A program made the translations under genes and the position numbers. Of a stretch of DNA of 64,000 bases, positions 1 through 12,500 are shown piece by piece (within the stretch, counting starts at the first letter, position 1; every line of letters begins with the position of its first letter). The notes under the pieces were generated by a model. That model saw only the letters and a list, made by a program, of their open reading frames with translations, made no database searches and was not told the DNA's origin. The DNA is from Trogon surrucura. Its lineage: Eukaryota > Chordata > Aves > Trogoniformes > Trogonidae. The stretch spans positions 124,001-188,000 of the forward strand of contig CM036632.1 of NCBI GenBank assembly GCA_020746105.1. Reading direction: 5' to 3'.

Positions 1-326
1 TTACAGTACTTAAAGGAGGCTTACAGGAAAGAAGGGGAGGGACTCTTTATCATGGAATGTAGTGATAGGACAAGGGGTAACGGTTTCAAACTGAAAGAGG
101 GAAGATTTAGATTATGTATTAGGAAGAAATTCTTTTCTGTGAGGGTGCAACAGGTTGCCCAGTGAAGCTGTGGAAGCTTCCTGCTCCCTGGCAGTGTTTG
201 AGGCCAGGTTGGACGGGGCTTTGAGCAACCTGGGTTGGTGGGAGGTGTCTCTGCCCATAGCTGGGGGGGTGAAACTAGATGTCTTTAAGGTCCCTTCCAG
301 CCCAAACCATTCTATGCTTCTCTGAA
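1..326 (+). repeat. CR1 LINE fragment, 3' end
   Basis: This is the 3' terminal part of a CR1 non-LTR retrotransposon, cut by the window edge. It has the usual order of CR1 tail landmarks: GGACAAGGGGTAACGG near 70, TTTAGATTATGTATTAGGAAG near 107, CAGGTTGCCCAG near 150, and CAAACCATTCTATG near 303. The short open frame on the opposite strand is a by-product of the repeat and not a gene. Confidence 0.93.
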
Positions 327-1516
327 AACCCATAAAGTAACCAGTTGCTTAGCTGCACAAAATGGACTAAAATTCCACTGAAAAGCTGGAAAATCAACCC
401 AGACTTACTTCATATATAGAGATGATTTGTTGATTCTCAACAAATTTTGTACAAATGTACAAATTTTGAGGGCAAAATAGCAGTTAAGGTGCCTCTAAGT
501 ATGTTGAAGTGGTAAAAAGTTTATCCCTATATATTAAACAGTAATTACAAACCATGTAATACAATTACAGTAACTGCTTCGGTCACAGAGGTAAAATGTA
601 GGACTACTTTAAACGGTATTTTTACTCCATTTAAAGGCTAGAAAACAGTCCAAAAGTTGGACATGTTTTCAATAAAGCAACACCTAATTCACCTTCTCTT
701 AAGTGAAACTTGAAAAATAAAATTCAAACATGCACTTTGATTTAGTATATAGTTAACTTTTCTTCTTGCAAAATGGCAAGAACTTGATATCACATAAGCT
801 ATGAAAACAACTACCAGAAGGAAAAATACTTTACTCACGACACTCAAAATAAACAAACTATCTCTCTGAAAACAGGTATGGTACAAGGTCTAAACAACAG
901 CCAAATCATCGATCCTCGTTCAACAAGGTTGACAGGTTTTCAGATAATAGCTACTTACACTCCCCTCTAATGCTTCATAATCCATATAAATTGACAAAAG
1001 GATCCAGATGACTGCTGCATTTCAAGATAAAGTCACTTTTTCAACATTAAAACACAAGTTCTTCAAAACTCCAACATAGGATACTCTTGTAAGCAGTTCC
1101 ATTTCTGTGCAACTAAGAATGTATTATTTGCATAGTATCAATAGCATGCTAGAAACTTCATCTTAGCTTCTTGAGATGCATCAGCAGCAATTGGGGGGAT
1201 GGCAGAAAAAAAAAAGGAAAATGATTGCAGATTAGAAATGACTTGTTGTGTCAGAAAGTATCATCAGAAATGAAGCAATATTTCACCAGTCATATTCCAA
1301 AAGTTACCCTGCTGTTCCCAGTGTTGCTGGCAACACTTCAAGAAAGATGCTGATAAATTAGGAGTTGCTAAACTCCCCTAATTCCACGTCCATCCATCCC
1401 CGTCTCTCCTTTTGTCCCCCTACTCCCTGGAAAAAAACAGAACAAAGAAGCCATAACAAAGCAGCATCATCAGAGGTCTGCAAAATATGCATTACAATGC
1501 ACAGGAAAAGGATTTA
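327..1516. other. AT-rich spacer, nothing recognised
   Basis: The stretch lies between two CR1 copies. I see no exon of a known protein, no RNA gene and no strong repeat. It may belong to the KCTD5 3' UTR or to flanking DNA; the sequence does not decide this. On the minus strand near 905-925 a short in-frame ERGS resembles the end of human KCTD5, but there is no usable splice acceptor close by, so it is not called as an exon. Confidence 0.5.
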
Positions 1517-3110
1517 GAATCATAGAATCACAGAATTGTTTAGATTGGAAAAGACCTTTAAGATCATCGAGTAAAACGTTCACTAGCACTGCCACGTCCA
1601 CCACTCAACATGTCCCTCAGCACAACATCTGCGTGTCTTTTAAATACCTCCAGGGATGGTGACTCCCCCACTTCTCTGGGCAGCCTGTTCCCATGCTTGG
1701 CAACCCTTTCAATGAATGAATTTTTCTTCATGTCCAATTCAAGCCTCCCCTGTTGCAACTCGAGGCTGTTTCCTGTTGTCATACTGCTTGTAACTTGGGA
1801 GAAGAGACGACCCCTCACCCTGCTACAACCTCCTTTTAGGTAACTGCAGAGTGTGAGACGGTCTCTCCTCAGTCTCCTTTTCTTCTGGACTAAACAACCC
1901 CAGTTCCCTCAGACGCTCCTCATAAGACTCGTTCTCAAGATGCTTCACCAGTACTCTTTGCTGTTCTTGGGACACGCTCCGGAACCTGAATGTCTTTCTC
2001 AAAGTGAGGGGCCCAAAACTAAACACAGGATTTGAGGTGGGGCCTCACCAGTGTCAAGTACGGGTGGACAATCCCTGCCCTCATCCTGCTAGCCACTTCG
2101 GATACAGGTCAGGATGCTCTTGGCCTTCTTGGCCACTTGGGCCTCAGACAGCTGTCAACCAGCATCCCCAGATCCTTTTCTGCCACGCAGCTTTCCCAGC
2201 CACTCCTCGCCAAGCCTGAAGCGCTGCCTAGGGTTGTTGTAAGCCGACTGCAGGGCCCGGAACTTGGCCTCGCTGAACCTCATACAAATGGCCTTGGCCA
2301 TCGATCCAGCCCGTCCAGGTCCCTCTGAAGATCCTTCTGACCCTCCAGCACATCAACACTCCTGCCCAGCTTTGTGTCCATCTTCAAACTCACTGAGTGT
2401 GTGCTCGACGCTCTCATCCAGATTATTGATAAAGATATTAAACAGAACTGGCCCCATTACTGAGCCCTGGGGAACACCGTTTGCGAGTGACTGCCAGCTG
2501 GATTTAACTTCATTCACCAACAGTCTTTGTGCCTGGTCATCCAGCCAATTTTACACTCAGTGAAGTGTATGCCCATCCAAGCCATGAGTAGCCAGTTTCT
2601 CCAGAAGAATGCTGGTGGGAAATGGTATCAGAGGCTTCACTAAAGTCCAGGTAGACAATATCCATAGCCTTTCCCTCATCCACTAAGTGGGTCACCTTGT
2701 CATAGAAGATCTAGTTATTCAAGCAGGACCTGCCTTTCACAAACCCACGCTGACTGCACCTGAACACCTGTTTGTTCTGTATGTGCCACATGGCACTCAA
2801 GATGATCTTCCCAGCGTTGATGTCAAACTGACAGGTCTGTAGTTCCTGGAATCCTCCTTTCAGTCCCTCCTGTAGAGGTGTGTCACATTTACTAATCTCC
2901 AGTCCACTGGGACCTTCCCGGTTAGCCAGGGCTGAGGATAAACGAGAAAAGTGGCTTGGAGAGCACTTCTGACAGCTCACTCAGTACCTTGGATGGATTC
3001 CAACCAGTCCCATAGGCTTCTGTGGTGTCTAAGTGGAGCAGCAGGTCGTTAACCATTTTCCCTTGGATTATGTGGCTTCATTCTGTTTCCTCTCCCTATC
3101 TTTCAGATTT
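1517..3110 (-). repeat. CR1 LINE, long 5'-truncated copy
   Basis: This is a CR1 retrotransposon of about 1.6 kb in reverse orientation. Its 3' tail is at the left (GAATCATAGAATCACAGAATTG at 1519) and it reaches back into the reverse transcriptase region at the right. Near 2440-2480 the reverse complement carries the CR1 stretch corresponding to a GVPQGSVLGP-like segment. Frames are broken in several places, so it is an inactive relic. The right boundary is approximate. Confidence 0.9.
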
Positions 3111-4880
3111 TAGATTATCCAGCCAACTGTTTCTCAGACTTTCTGAAAGGACAAACTCTTTCTGGCTTATAAGGCTTAAACAGCAGAGAGAGTTTTAATG
3201 ACTAAGAAGGTAAGGAAGGAAAAAAAGAACATTTTGAAACTCTGAATTTTGTAGCTTTGTATGATTATATATGCATAGGTATATATGCATGTATCTTTCC
3301 TCATTGTTTTTCCTTCCATAACTTATTTCATTACACTCTTTACTGCGATCCTGCTCGAGCATCTCTGTAAGCCCCAAGAGTGTCATAATCAAGTAGAAGA
3401 AAATGCCCATATTACTTATCACAGAAAATTCATTAGATCATGGTCTATTCACTGCTTGCATAGAACAAGGGTGCTGACACTAGCAGGCTGTCAGCTCTAC
3501 CTAAAAAATACAGGAATGAAAAGCATTATTAATATTATTATTTAATCAACAGAAATATAATTATTTGCATTACATTGCTTGATGTGCAGATCAGGATTTT
3601 CCTGAAAAGACAAATAAATAACAACAAGGAATTCCTGTCTCATAAAGCCTGAACTTTTAAGTAAGATAAAAGACAACAATCAGAAAGGATAAAGTTTAAA
3701 AAACCCAACAGTTTGGCATAGGGCGGAGACTATCTGATGCCTAACTATGGTAAGGCTTGTTTTCAAAGAGAAAAGATTTAAGAATTATTTCAGAGGCGAT
3801 AATGAAATAACTGTCTGAAGAATTTTTGCTACATCTGCAGCTCTGTGAGAAGACAACTGTGTCTTTCAAAAAAGACTATTTAAGGAAAAAAAGACAATTA
3901 AAGCGTTACAACAGAGACAACAGGTCAAATGACTCCTGCATCAAGTTACTCAACAGAATACACAACTCTCCTTCAATCTTAAACCAATGACTGTACACTT
4001 AAAAATAGCCTATGAAAACGGTTGGTGCATCATCTTTAGGAACCTTACTTTCAAAGTGAATAACACCATGCCTACCGAATCAAGACAGATCTCAAAAGCA
4101 GCCACATTTCAATAACTTGCCTATTCCAGATTTGCTAAACTGGTTTAAGAACACTGATTCAGGATCTGTACAGTACAAATTAGAAATAGGATTACCATCA
4201 CAACTAACTGCTCCAACTTGCACAAAGAACAACCTCTGTCTTTGTCTGCTTCCCACTGGAGTTACTCATATTAACTATCTCCTAATTCCACAGCTACCAA
4301 TTTTGTTCTCTTTCTATAATTGTCTGATTCTCAAAACTGAGTAAACTTCATAACAATTACCTTTAAATTCTATTTAAATATTCTTACCCTTTGCATATTA
4401 GTGCTTCTACTTCAAAAGTGGTGAATTCCCTTGTTCACAGGAAAGCTTGTCTTCGAAAGCTTGTCTTTTTTTCTTTTTTTATAATTATACTAACAAACAG
4501 TTGATTGAATAAAACAAAGTTGTAGCCTCAGTGCTTTTCACAGAATCAAGTTGTATGAATGGCCTCTACACCTTTTAGAATTATGTATTCACCCTACTGC
4601 CTTCTCAATGGATTTGCAAAAGGCTACGAGATGCACACCAGCTGTTAAACTCAGCACTGATGACCGAGACCAGGACCACAAGCATATTTATTTCAGGTCT
4701 CTTAATACTCTTAAGCCTCTGTCACACTTCAAATCTAAGAGGAAGGAAGGAAAATTCATTCCCTTCTCAGATTTTTTTTTGTTTTATTTTATACTTGCCT
4801 TCACCTCTTTGCTGCCTTCCCTCATCTCCCATTTTATTGTGTTGAATTCAACTTGAGCTTTCTAGGACATTAACACATGA
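3111..4880. other. Spacer, nothing recognised
   Basis: AT-rich sequence between two CR1 copies with no recognised exon or repeat family. It contains TTTATT at 4686-4691, 4784-4789 and 4833-4838, which read AATAAA on the minus strand and could be polyadenylation signals for KCTD5. I cannot choose among them. Confidence 0.4.
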
Positions 4881-5137
4881 ATTCAGCTTCAAACTGAAAA
4901 AGAGTAGATCTAGATTAGATATCAGGAAGAAATTCTTCTCTGTGAGGATGATGAGACACTGGCACAGGTTGCCCAGAGAAGTTGTGGATGCCCCCTTCCT
5001 GGAAGTGGTCAAGGCCAGGTGCGAGAGGGACTCTGAGCAACCTGATCTGGTGGGAGGTGCCCCTGCCCATGGCAGGGGGTTGAAACTGGATGATCTTTAA
5101 GATCTCTTCCATCCAAACCATTCTATGGTTCTATGAA
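4881..5137 (+). repeat. CR1 LINE fragment, 3' end
   Basis: A 5'-truncated CR1 tail in plus orientation. It starts near the CTTCAAACTGAAAAAGAG motif and ends in CCAAACCATTCTATGGTTCTATGA near 5136. Landmarks CACAGGTTGCCCAGAGAAG and GGAGGTGCCCCTGCCCATGG are present. It is similar in length to the copy at the left window edge. Confidence 0.94.
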
Positions 5138-5886
5138 TAACATCATGCTGCCTGTACCCTACTCGTCCTAAAACAAGTGGCCACAATTCTTACTCAGTTC
5201 CAGAAAGTCTGCAAACCCAATGTATTAATTCCACATTCCAAATGTTAGCTATACAACTGCAAGAAACAGATAATGCTTGATACACTGAAAGCAGATTCTG
5301 GAATACAAGTAGACAACAGTCCAGGTCTAAAATGTAGAATTGCATGGCTAAATGTTCATGTAAGCTCACATGCAAGCTTCAGCCCATACCAAGTCACTTT
5401 ACTGTCATGTTACCTTCATAATATTATATTGATCTTTCAGACTGGATAACATACGTGTATCAAGGAAAAAAGCAAGTACTCCAAGCATTTTACCAATGAA
5501 AAGTACTCACAGAACACCCAGGTTCTCAATCAATTCACATAAGACACTTCAAAATGGAGCATGGCCACTGGACACTGCTCCAATATCACTGGTAAGCAAA
5601 AAATCCTTCCCAAACTCTTGAACACTGGGAAGTAACAGAGCAATTAAAAAGGCAATGACCTAAGGGCAAGGGCATAGGAAGGATGAGACAGCCTAAAAAT
5701 TAACCAGTGAAGCTAAGAAAATTCCCCAAGGGGTGGAAAATAACCATAGAACAACACCACCACTACAAAAGACAAAAAAACCCCCAGGATGTTCTTTCCA
5801 CTAGAGACATGATATAAAACTGCTGATTTGTTCTCCCCTCACCTCCTCTATATCTTATTCTGAAAAAATTCTGTTATTCATTGTTC

Positions 5887-6003
5887 CAGTTTGGATATAT
5901 TTCATCCACCAAAAGAAACCAATTAAGTCTGAGTTACCAGAAATAAAAGCGTTTGAAATCAGAACTTAACTGGCTACTAGGTGGATGAAATATATTCAAA
6001 TTG
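5887..6003. repeat. Near-palindromic hairpin, MITE-like or miRNA-precursor-like
   Basis: Arms 5887-5910 and 5980-6003 are inverted copies that differ at only two of 24 positions; both differences are G.T in plus-strand RNA. Pairing resumes inside at about 5917-5933 against 5958-5976, with a few mismatches and one single-base bulge. This leaves a loop of roughly 24 nt. The whole unit is 117 bp. No clear target-site duplication is seen on either side. It lies about 400 bp downstream of the last recognised KCTD5 exon and may be in the primary transcript. It could be a palindromic DNA-transposon remnant or a hairpin RNA source. Confidence 0.75.
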
Positions 6004-6409
6004 ATTAACACAAAAATGTCCCCTTTCTAACCCCAGTGAACTCCAAAGCTTTAACTACAGAGTTTCTAATGTTTAAATTATACCACTTTTACTTACAAGT
6101 ATGGACCGAAGACTGTTAACTTTGGAGGAAAAGATGTTACGTACTGAGAAGGTTAAAATTCTTAAGAAAATAACTTTAACTAAATAACTGCGGGGGCTTG
6201 TTGGTTTTCTTTTTTTTACGTTATTTTTACAATATGAACATTCATAATGTATAATGAGTATAGTGAATATAAAATAAAAACAGTCACAAATACACACAAA
6301 TTACTATGTGCTGTACATCCCAGGAATAGAGTGGAATGATTTGAAAGCAGCAGAAATGCAAGGAGGCCAAGCATATCAGTGTGAGGGCAAAAAGAATGGT
6401 GTGACACAC

Positions 6410-6526
6410 CTCACTGCAGCATTCTTGGAAGCATCTCTCTTCCCCTTTCACTTCCCGTGACACTATCAGCAGATACTCTGACTGCTGGGCCCGGGCACAG
6501 CTGTACTGGGAACCTATACTGACAAG
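6410..6526 (-). CDS. KCTD5: KCTD5 exon 5, divergent C-terminal exon
   Basis: The exon follows a good acceptor (TTATTTCAG) and ends at a possible donor, GAG|GTGTGT. It is 117 nt in phase 0, encoding residues 181-219. It begins LVSIGS, exactly as in human KCTD5, then diverges: [21 protein letters not shown] stands where KCTD5, KCTD2 and KCTD17 share a near-invariant segment of the type [21 protein letters not shown]. Spacing is preserved and Y, Q, E, L, VS and E still line up, so it is homologous. The frame stays open past the donor to a stop at 6284, which would add a hydrophobic tail of 41 residues. It may be a fast-evolving true exon or a degenerate duplicate exon with the real one outside the window. 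Confidence 0.65.
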
Positions 6527-9500
6527 CTGAAATAACCAATCAAAGCAAAACACAAAAAGAAACCTTCGTAAAGCTGAAGCACATACCATTATCCCAAATT
6601 GTACAAATAACAGATGAGCTCAAAACGTTCAGGTAACATTTACCTGCCACTGGAACAGGTTGCTATCAACTACAACTTCATTTTCAACATACTGCAAATT
6701 TATGGAGGCAGTTGCAAAGCCCTTTGTATTTTAAAGAAAGTTAAGAGATACTGATAGCAAATCAGAAAACTCCCCATTATCACTGTGGTGTAGCCCAACT
6801 ACTCTGAAAAACATGAACAATGTTTGGGTGCATTATTAAGCGAGCATTATTTTCCTGTCATATCTGGCAAGTCCAGAAGGTAATGTGGATATAAGACTGG
6901 AAGGTGTTATGTAAAGCAATATATCAAGCCTGTGTATGAAACAGCTTCATCTTGTTCCGGACACTGATAGACAAAATATAGCTAAGGAAACATATGAAGT
7001 CAACTATAGGGAAAAAAAGTTGAGTGCTCTAAGTTGGTTTTAGGAGTAATCTACAGAAGATGCAAAGAAAATAAACTGGAGTAGAAGAAATTTGTCTGTC
7101 TTGTTCCCCACACAGATCAGTACCAAGAGCTCTGTTTGCACTTGCCAAATACTAATAATTCAGATGTTCGAGCAACCCTATTCTAATAAAAAAAATACTT
7201 TATTTTAATAATACATGGAAACTCCCAGTACATTTAAATTAAAGCACAGCCTATCAGTGCACTGAGAAGATTAGCTTTAAAATTAAGTGTGAATAACTAG
7301 ACAACAACTGCCTACTCTGAGTAAACTGGAGGTTACTACCAATGAGAAGGCTTACGAACAGTATATTTATTTTTATCCTGCTACTTTCATGTAAATAATT
7401 TTGAAGTCAGAAGCTAAATACAGTCCTTCTCATTCAGTGAACGTATTTAAGACAGCATTACGGGTGAAAGACTCAGGTTACATTAATCATTAAATTTACA
7501 TGACTGACACACCACAGGTGTCTAAAGCCTTCGTATGTAGCGATTTCGTATAGCCCAAAGTTTCTCATTATGCAGTATTGCCAAAATACTGCTTTCTTCT
7601 GACTGTCTTCTGATTGAACCTAAAAATCATCTATAAAATAAATCACTGCAATCACCAAAAGTGGGGCAGCACAAGTATTGGCAGCAATTTTTTGACCAGG
7701 ACTGATACATAATTGTATTACTCTAGTAGTGTTTCATATATTCTTTTGAAAAGTGCATGAACACAGCCACACAAGTGCACCACAAGTTTAACACCTTCCA
7801 CTCCTATTTAATCATCACATCCAATCCTATTTTACATGAAAATTTTGAAATGTTAAGGCAAATAAGTATTTTGATCAAAACAACCACTTAAACATGTTAT
7901 ATGGGGCACAGAGCACAAGGACGCTCAACTCACAGGAACATTACTCCTCTCAAAAACCTGATGATTTCTATTCTACCAATAAAATGTACAAAGCGTGGTA
8001 GGTGCCACCCCAAAGATTGCTTCTGAAGGAAGCATGCTGCTGAGCAACAGAAGTTTAGAAAGATAAAAATTACAGAAATGCTACATGTGTTCTTGAATCT
8101 AAAAGATGTAACTGTTTAGGTTATACCAGAATACTCTAATCATGTTGCAAGTGAATGGCGTCTCCTAAAAAGCAGGTCTGCAATACAACCAAGGAGAAAA
8201 TGGCCTAGTCTGATGTAAGAGAAGCTGAGTATTATGACACCATAGAACTGTTGTGTTTATCTACTTCAAGTTGTGTGTCCAAGAGAAGGCAACATGGGGA
8301 AGGAAGTAGTGAGGATGAACAAGGATATAATGTTCAAGAAAACCACTGTAATTTTCCAGTTCTAAAAGAGATTCTAAATTTTAAATGATATTATAGTAGT
8401 TCTTTCAGAAATCGCACTGTCAAAGCAGTATTACTCCCAAATACAACATCCCCAAAGAATACAAGGCTTTAAAACAGGTAAAAGCCACAGTATCATTTTA
8501 ATCTGTTAAAAGGTAAAGAATCGCTATTCATAAGGAAAACTAGTTCTCTCATGACAAATAATGTCAAAGAAACTTTGTCAATGGTCAGAATACAGTCATG
8601 CACATGAAGTAAGAGCTTTTTTTCAGGGACTCTGCACAACATTCGGCTTCTGGCATGCCAAACAGACCTGGTAACACTTGAGCTAGAGAACTGATGCAAA
8701 TGAAGATTTCTCTGTGCTGGTTTAATTTATTTGATCATGGCATGTCTCCATGACACCAGCACCTTACAAGTTCTCATGAAATATAAACAAAACATTTTCT
8801 TTTACCTTTGTGTGTACTTTTTAAAAATGTTGCTTTCTTGTGTTTTTAGAGTGAGACTGCACAGGGTAAGAGGCTTGTGCTTATTCCATCTCTTTCTACA
8901 GCTGAAAAAAGATGCTGGGGGCTGAGCACCTTGTGTCCTCACTCCAGAGTTACGAGATTCATAGCTCCAAGTCAGTTTAAATGTTCTGGTAGGTCACGAA
9001 TGTAAAGAGGCCCAGCTAGTTAGTTGCTTATTTACAGACAGTAGTTAAAAAGATCTTTTTGTAATTTTACAATGTGTTCTTGAATGTACACACAAAGCTA
9101 TTTTTACGCAGTGCAAAGAATGAAAACATTCAAAGAGCTCACACCTATCCAGTTCACTCCACGCTGCTTAAGCTCAGTCTCTTATGTGTATCAGTCCTTT
9201 TCTGATAGAACCATTGTCTGGCGCCTGACATTTATCTCCTAAGATCATTTCTTTCACCCAGAGCTCTTTACATCTCACCTACTGTTTGTATAAATTTGTA
9301 TTAGTTAACTTTGACTTATTCTCCCCTTCAAATGCCTGTGTGTAGACAACCGAAGAATTAATATTTCGGTCATGACTGTAGATGTTTTTATAGAAAGTCA
9401 GTACCATTTACCTCCTTGAAAAGCTACAATTTTTTTGTTCTCTGGTAAACAAAAATACAATTATCAAATTGTAACTCAACTGTGTATATTTATCCAATTT

Positions 9501-12500
9501 CTTAACACTAATGAACTTAAAAAGATGCATATAATTGACTTCATACTTTTCTTCCACATAACTGAATTTTTTAAAGACTTTGTAATTACATTCCATATAG
9601 GTTTTTTTTTACCTGTTCAAATTTCCAGCCATCAGACATTGTGGAAACCATTTGAGTGAGTTCCTCTTCCTGGCACTGCAGCACCCTGTACACATGTTTG
9701 ACTGGCACCTTCAAGAAGAAAATCAAGATGCTCAATACAGCATGGAATTCACTGTTTGTGACTTGTCTAAGGTTGCCCTTACTCTGTAGAAATGGTAAGC
9801 TACACCACCTTGAACATCTTGCCTTTTTTTTTTCTCTCTCTTTTTTTTAAAAGAAATCTCCTCTGTTCAGAATCACCTTGGAGAAAACTGAACTCTTCAT
9901 GCATATTTCAGAGACTAAATGCACTAGTTAAACGTTATAACAATCCTAAGACTTACCTTATTATTCCATGTGGTAGTAAACCATGTAATGTAAAATCAAG
10001 TTGAGGTTCTGCAGAGGCATGCCTAACCTTTAGGACTGTCCAACCATATTCAAAGATGTCTTAATCTCCCTGTCAAAGTTTCCCTTCCAGAGCAATGAAT
10101 ACTTTCTTTACTTAACAGTCTATCTACCATATTCACTTTCGTGAAGTAATATTCATGACCTGCGATGCGAAGAGGCAGAGTCTTCTCAATTACAGAGCAC
10201 TACAAACAAAGAAACTAACTTTGCTACAAAAGTGTATGACAGGTGCTAAACAGTACCTGTATGCGCACTGTACAAACATACTGTATGAAGAACAGTTACA
10301 CCATAGTTAGTCTCATCATATTCAGAGTATTTAAATGTATATGAGAAAAATATAGTCTAAAAAAGCTGTTTACCAGAATAACTACTTCCAGAAATGATAT
10401 TAAGACAAATTCTAGAACTGATATTTTTGAACAATTCTTTAGAATGTTTTCAGTTTTTGAACAAGAACTGGATCCATATGCCTGTGCTCTTTGTAAGCAG
10501 ACTGGCAGGTACTGGCAATAAAGAACATTAATCTTTGTGTACTTATGGTTTCAGCTCAGCCACTGATGATGGAGGTAGACATTCAGGATCTTACTGGGGA
10601 AACAGGTAATCATGGAGAAAAATGGAACCCACCCACTGCTTGCCATAGACCAAATAATCAAAAACACACTAGAAAACAGCCTCACCTGTGAGATTTTGCT
10701 GTCTCTTTCTCTTATTTTGTCCTTTACCAGTTTTATTAGTGATGTGATATTGTAGAATTCAGCCTCTTCCAGCACACCTAGTATGACAATATTTTTGGGA
10801 AAGAGAGTGTAACCAAAGATTCCAGGCCCAAACCACTTAATCAGTCCACAGAATCACACACACAATCACAGAACGTTAGGGGTTGGTTCCTAAGATTATC
10901 TTTTCTACAGCTATATAAAATTACTTATTTTGCCATAGGAAAAGTTCATTTACCAACCTAATGATTCTGGCTTCCTTCAAGCACATGCGGTTCAACGTTT
11001 AGCTCATTCTGAAAACTATCTTAAAAAGCAACCGAGGAAAACCAATGCGGATTCACATACAGAATGAGAGGCAGGAAACAAAAAAAAGGAGCACAAATGC
11101 CTTTCCATAGCAGACTGATAGACCACCATAGCTCAGGTCCCACCTTAGGATAGAATACGAAAGGGAAATTTAAATAATTCTACTGAAAAGCTCTGCATCT
11201 GCTAGTGTGCTGGAAAATTTTCATCCTGTCATTGGAGATCTTAGGCCCTGAAACAAAAGCGTAAAGAAACACACTACAGGCTGTAGTATATTCAAGCCTT
11301 ACTTGTTCTCCACACATACACCACGTTTAACAATGCATGGAAATTATATTTCACATTATTATGTCCTGCTGATACTGCTAGACTGTATTTCTCTTTTGCT
11401 AGTTTCTTCAATACCTTATCAATACAGTTTTAGTATTATATGGTTTATAACAGTCATCTTCCATTAGGGTAAAATTTATATGAATTAGGGAAAAGAAGGA
11501 AGAAGCTGGCGGCCAAATTTACTCTTCCAGAACATATTCTACATGTCTGAACATCTCAAAACTTCACTCTTACTTTGCTTTACACCTTCCAAAGCTTGTT
11601 TCACAGCCACTTTTCTTTCGCTTAGAGAGGACTAAACCAAATTATTTCATACAGTCATACAGGAAAGATACAATATTATACAATAAAAGGCATCTCCCCT
11701 CATGTCTGACTATTTATATTCTATTTCTAACTGAGGACAGGGGTTGTGAAATCAGGAATCATACTAAAACCACTAAGATAACAGCATATACTATACCTGC
11801 ACAATACCCATCAGCTTCACTTCAAACAGATGGAAATGTTGCACTTACTAAGATTTACCATCTACTTGTAAGTTACTTTTGGTGACTCAAAAGCAATGAA
11901 AATAAGGTCACGACAAGAAAGCAAGAGATTTAGTAACATCTTACCTTCCTCAGCTAGGTCCTTGTTAATAACCAGTTTCCCATGTCTGAGATAGTTCAGC
12001 ACTGGCCCAAAGTAGGTCGGGTCTCTGTCTATTAAATAGGCACCTGTTTCATCCTAGATTAAGAAAACAAAACAAAACAAAAACAAAAACACACACAAAA
12101 CCCCCCAAACAAACAAAAAAATCCCCCAAACCAAACAAGCAAAAAAAAAAAAACGAAAACAAACAAAATTCAAACAAACCCACAGAAAAAAAAACGAAAA
12201 AACAAAAAATTCAAACAAATCAAACAAACCCACAAACCAAAAAACAAAAAACCCGAAACATCACAAACCCCAAAAAAAACCCACAGTGATTTGAACATCC
12301 AAGCAGGAATTACAAGCTTATATTCAGCTTGGCATCTGAATAGCAAGCAGGTATTCAAACATAGCCACATCCCTTAAAGCCAAATCTATTACACATATTA
12401 AAAGGAATTCAGCAATCTAACTGTAATTGTATCTGATTTATCACTCAAGTCTATCATGCACTACACAACCTCTCTTACCTGATCAATTCCCCTTGACCCC

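Noticed and set aside
895-960. ERGSM-like sequence on the minus strand as the last KCTD5 exon, or LLSENLSTLLNEDR followed by a stop as an alternative
   Set aside because: No acceptor with a pyrimidine tract precedes either frame, and the similarity is only four to five residues.
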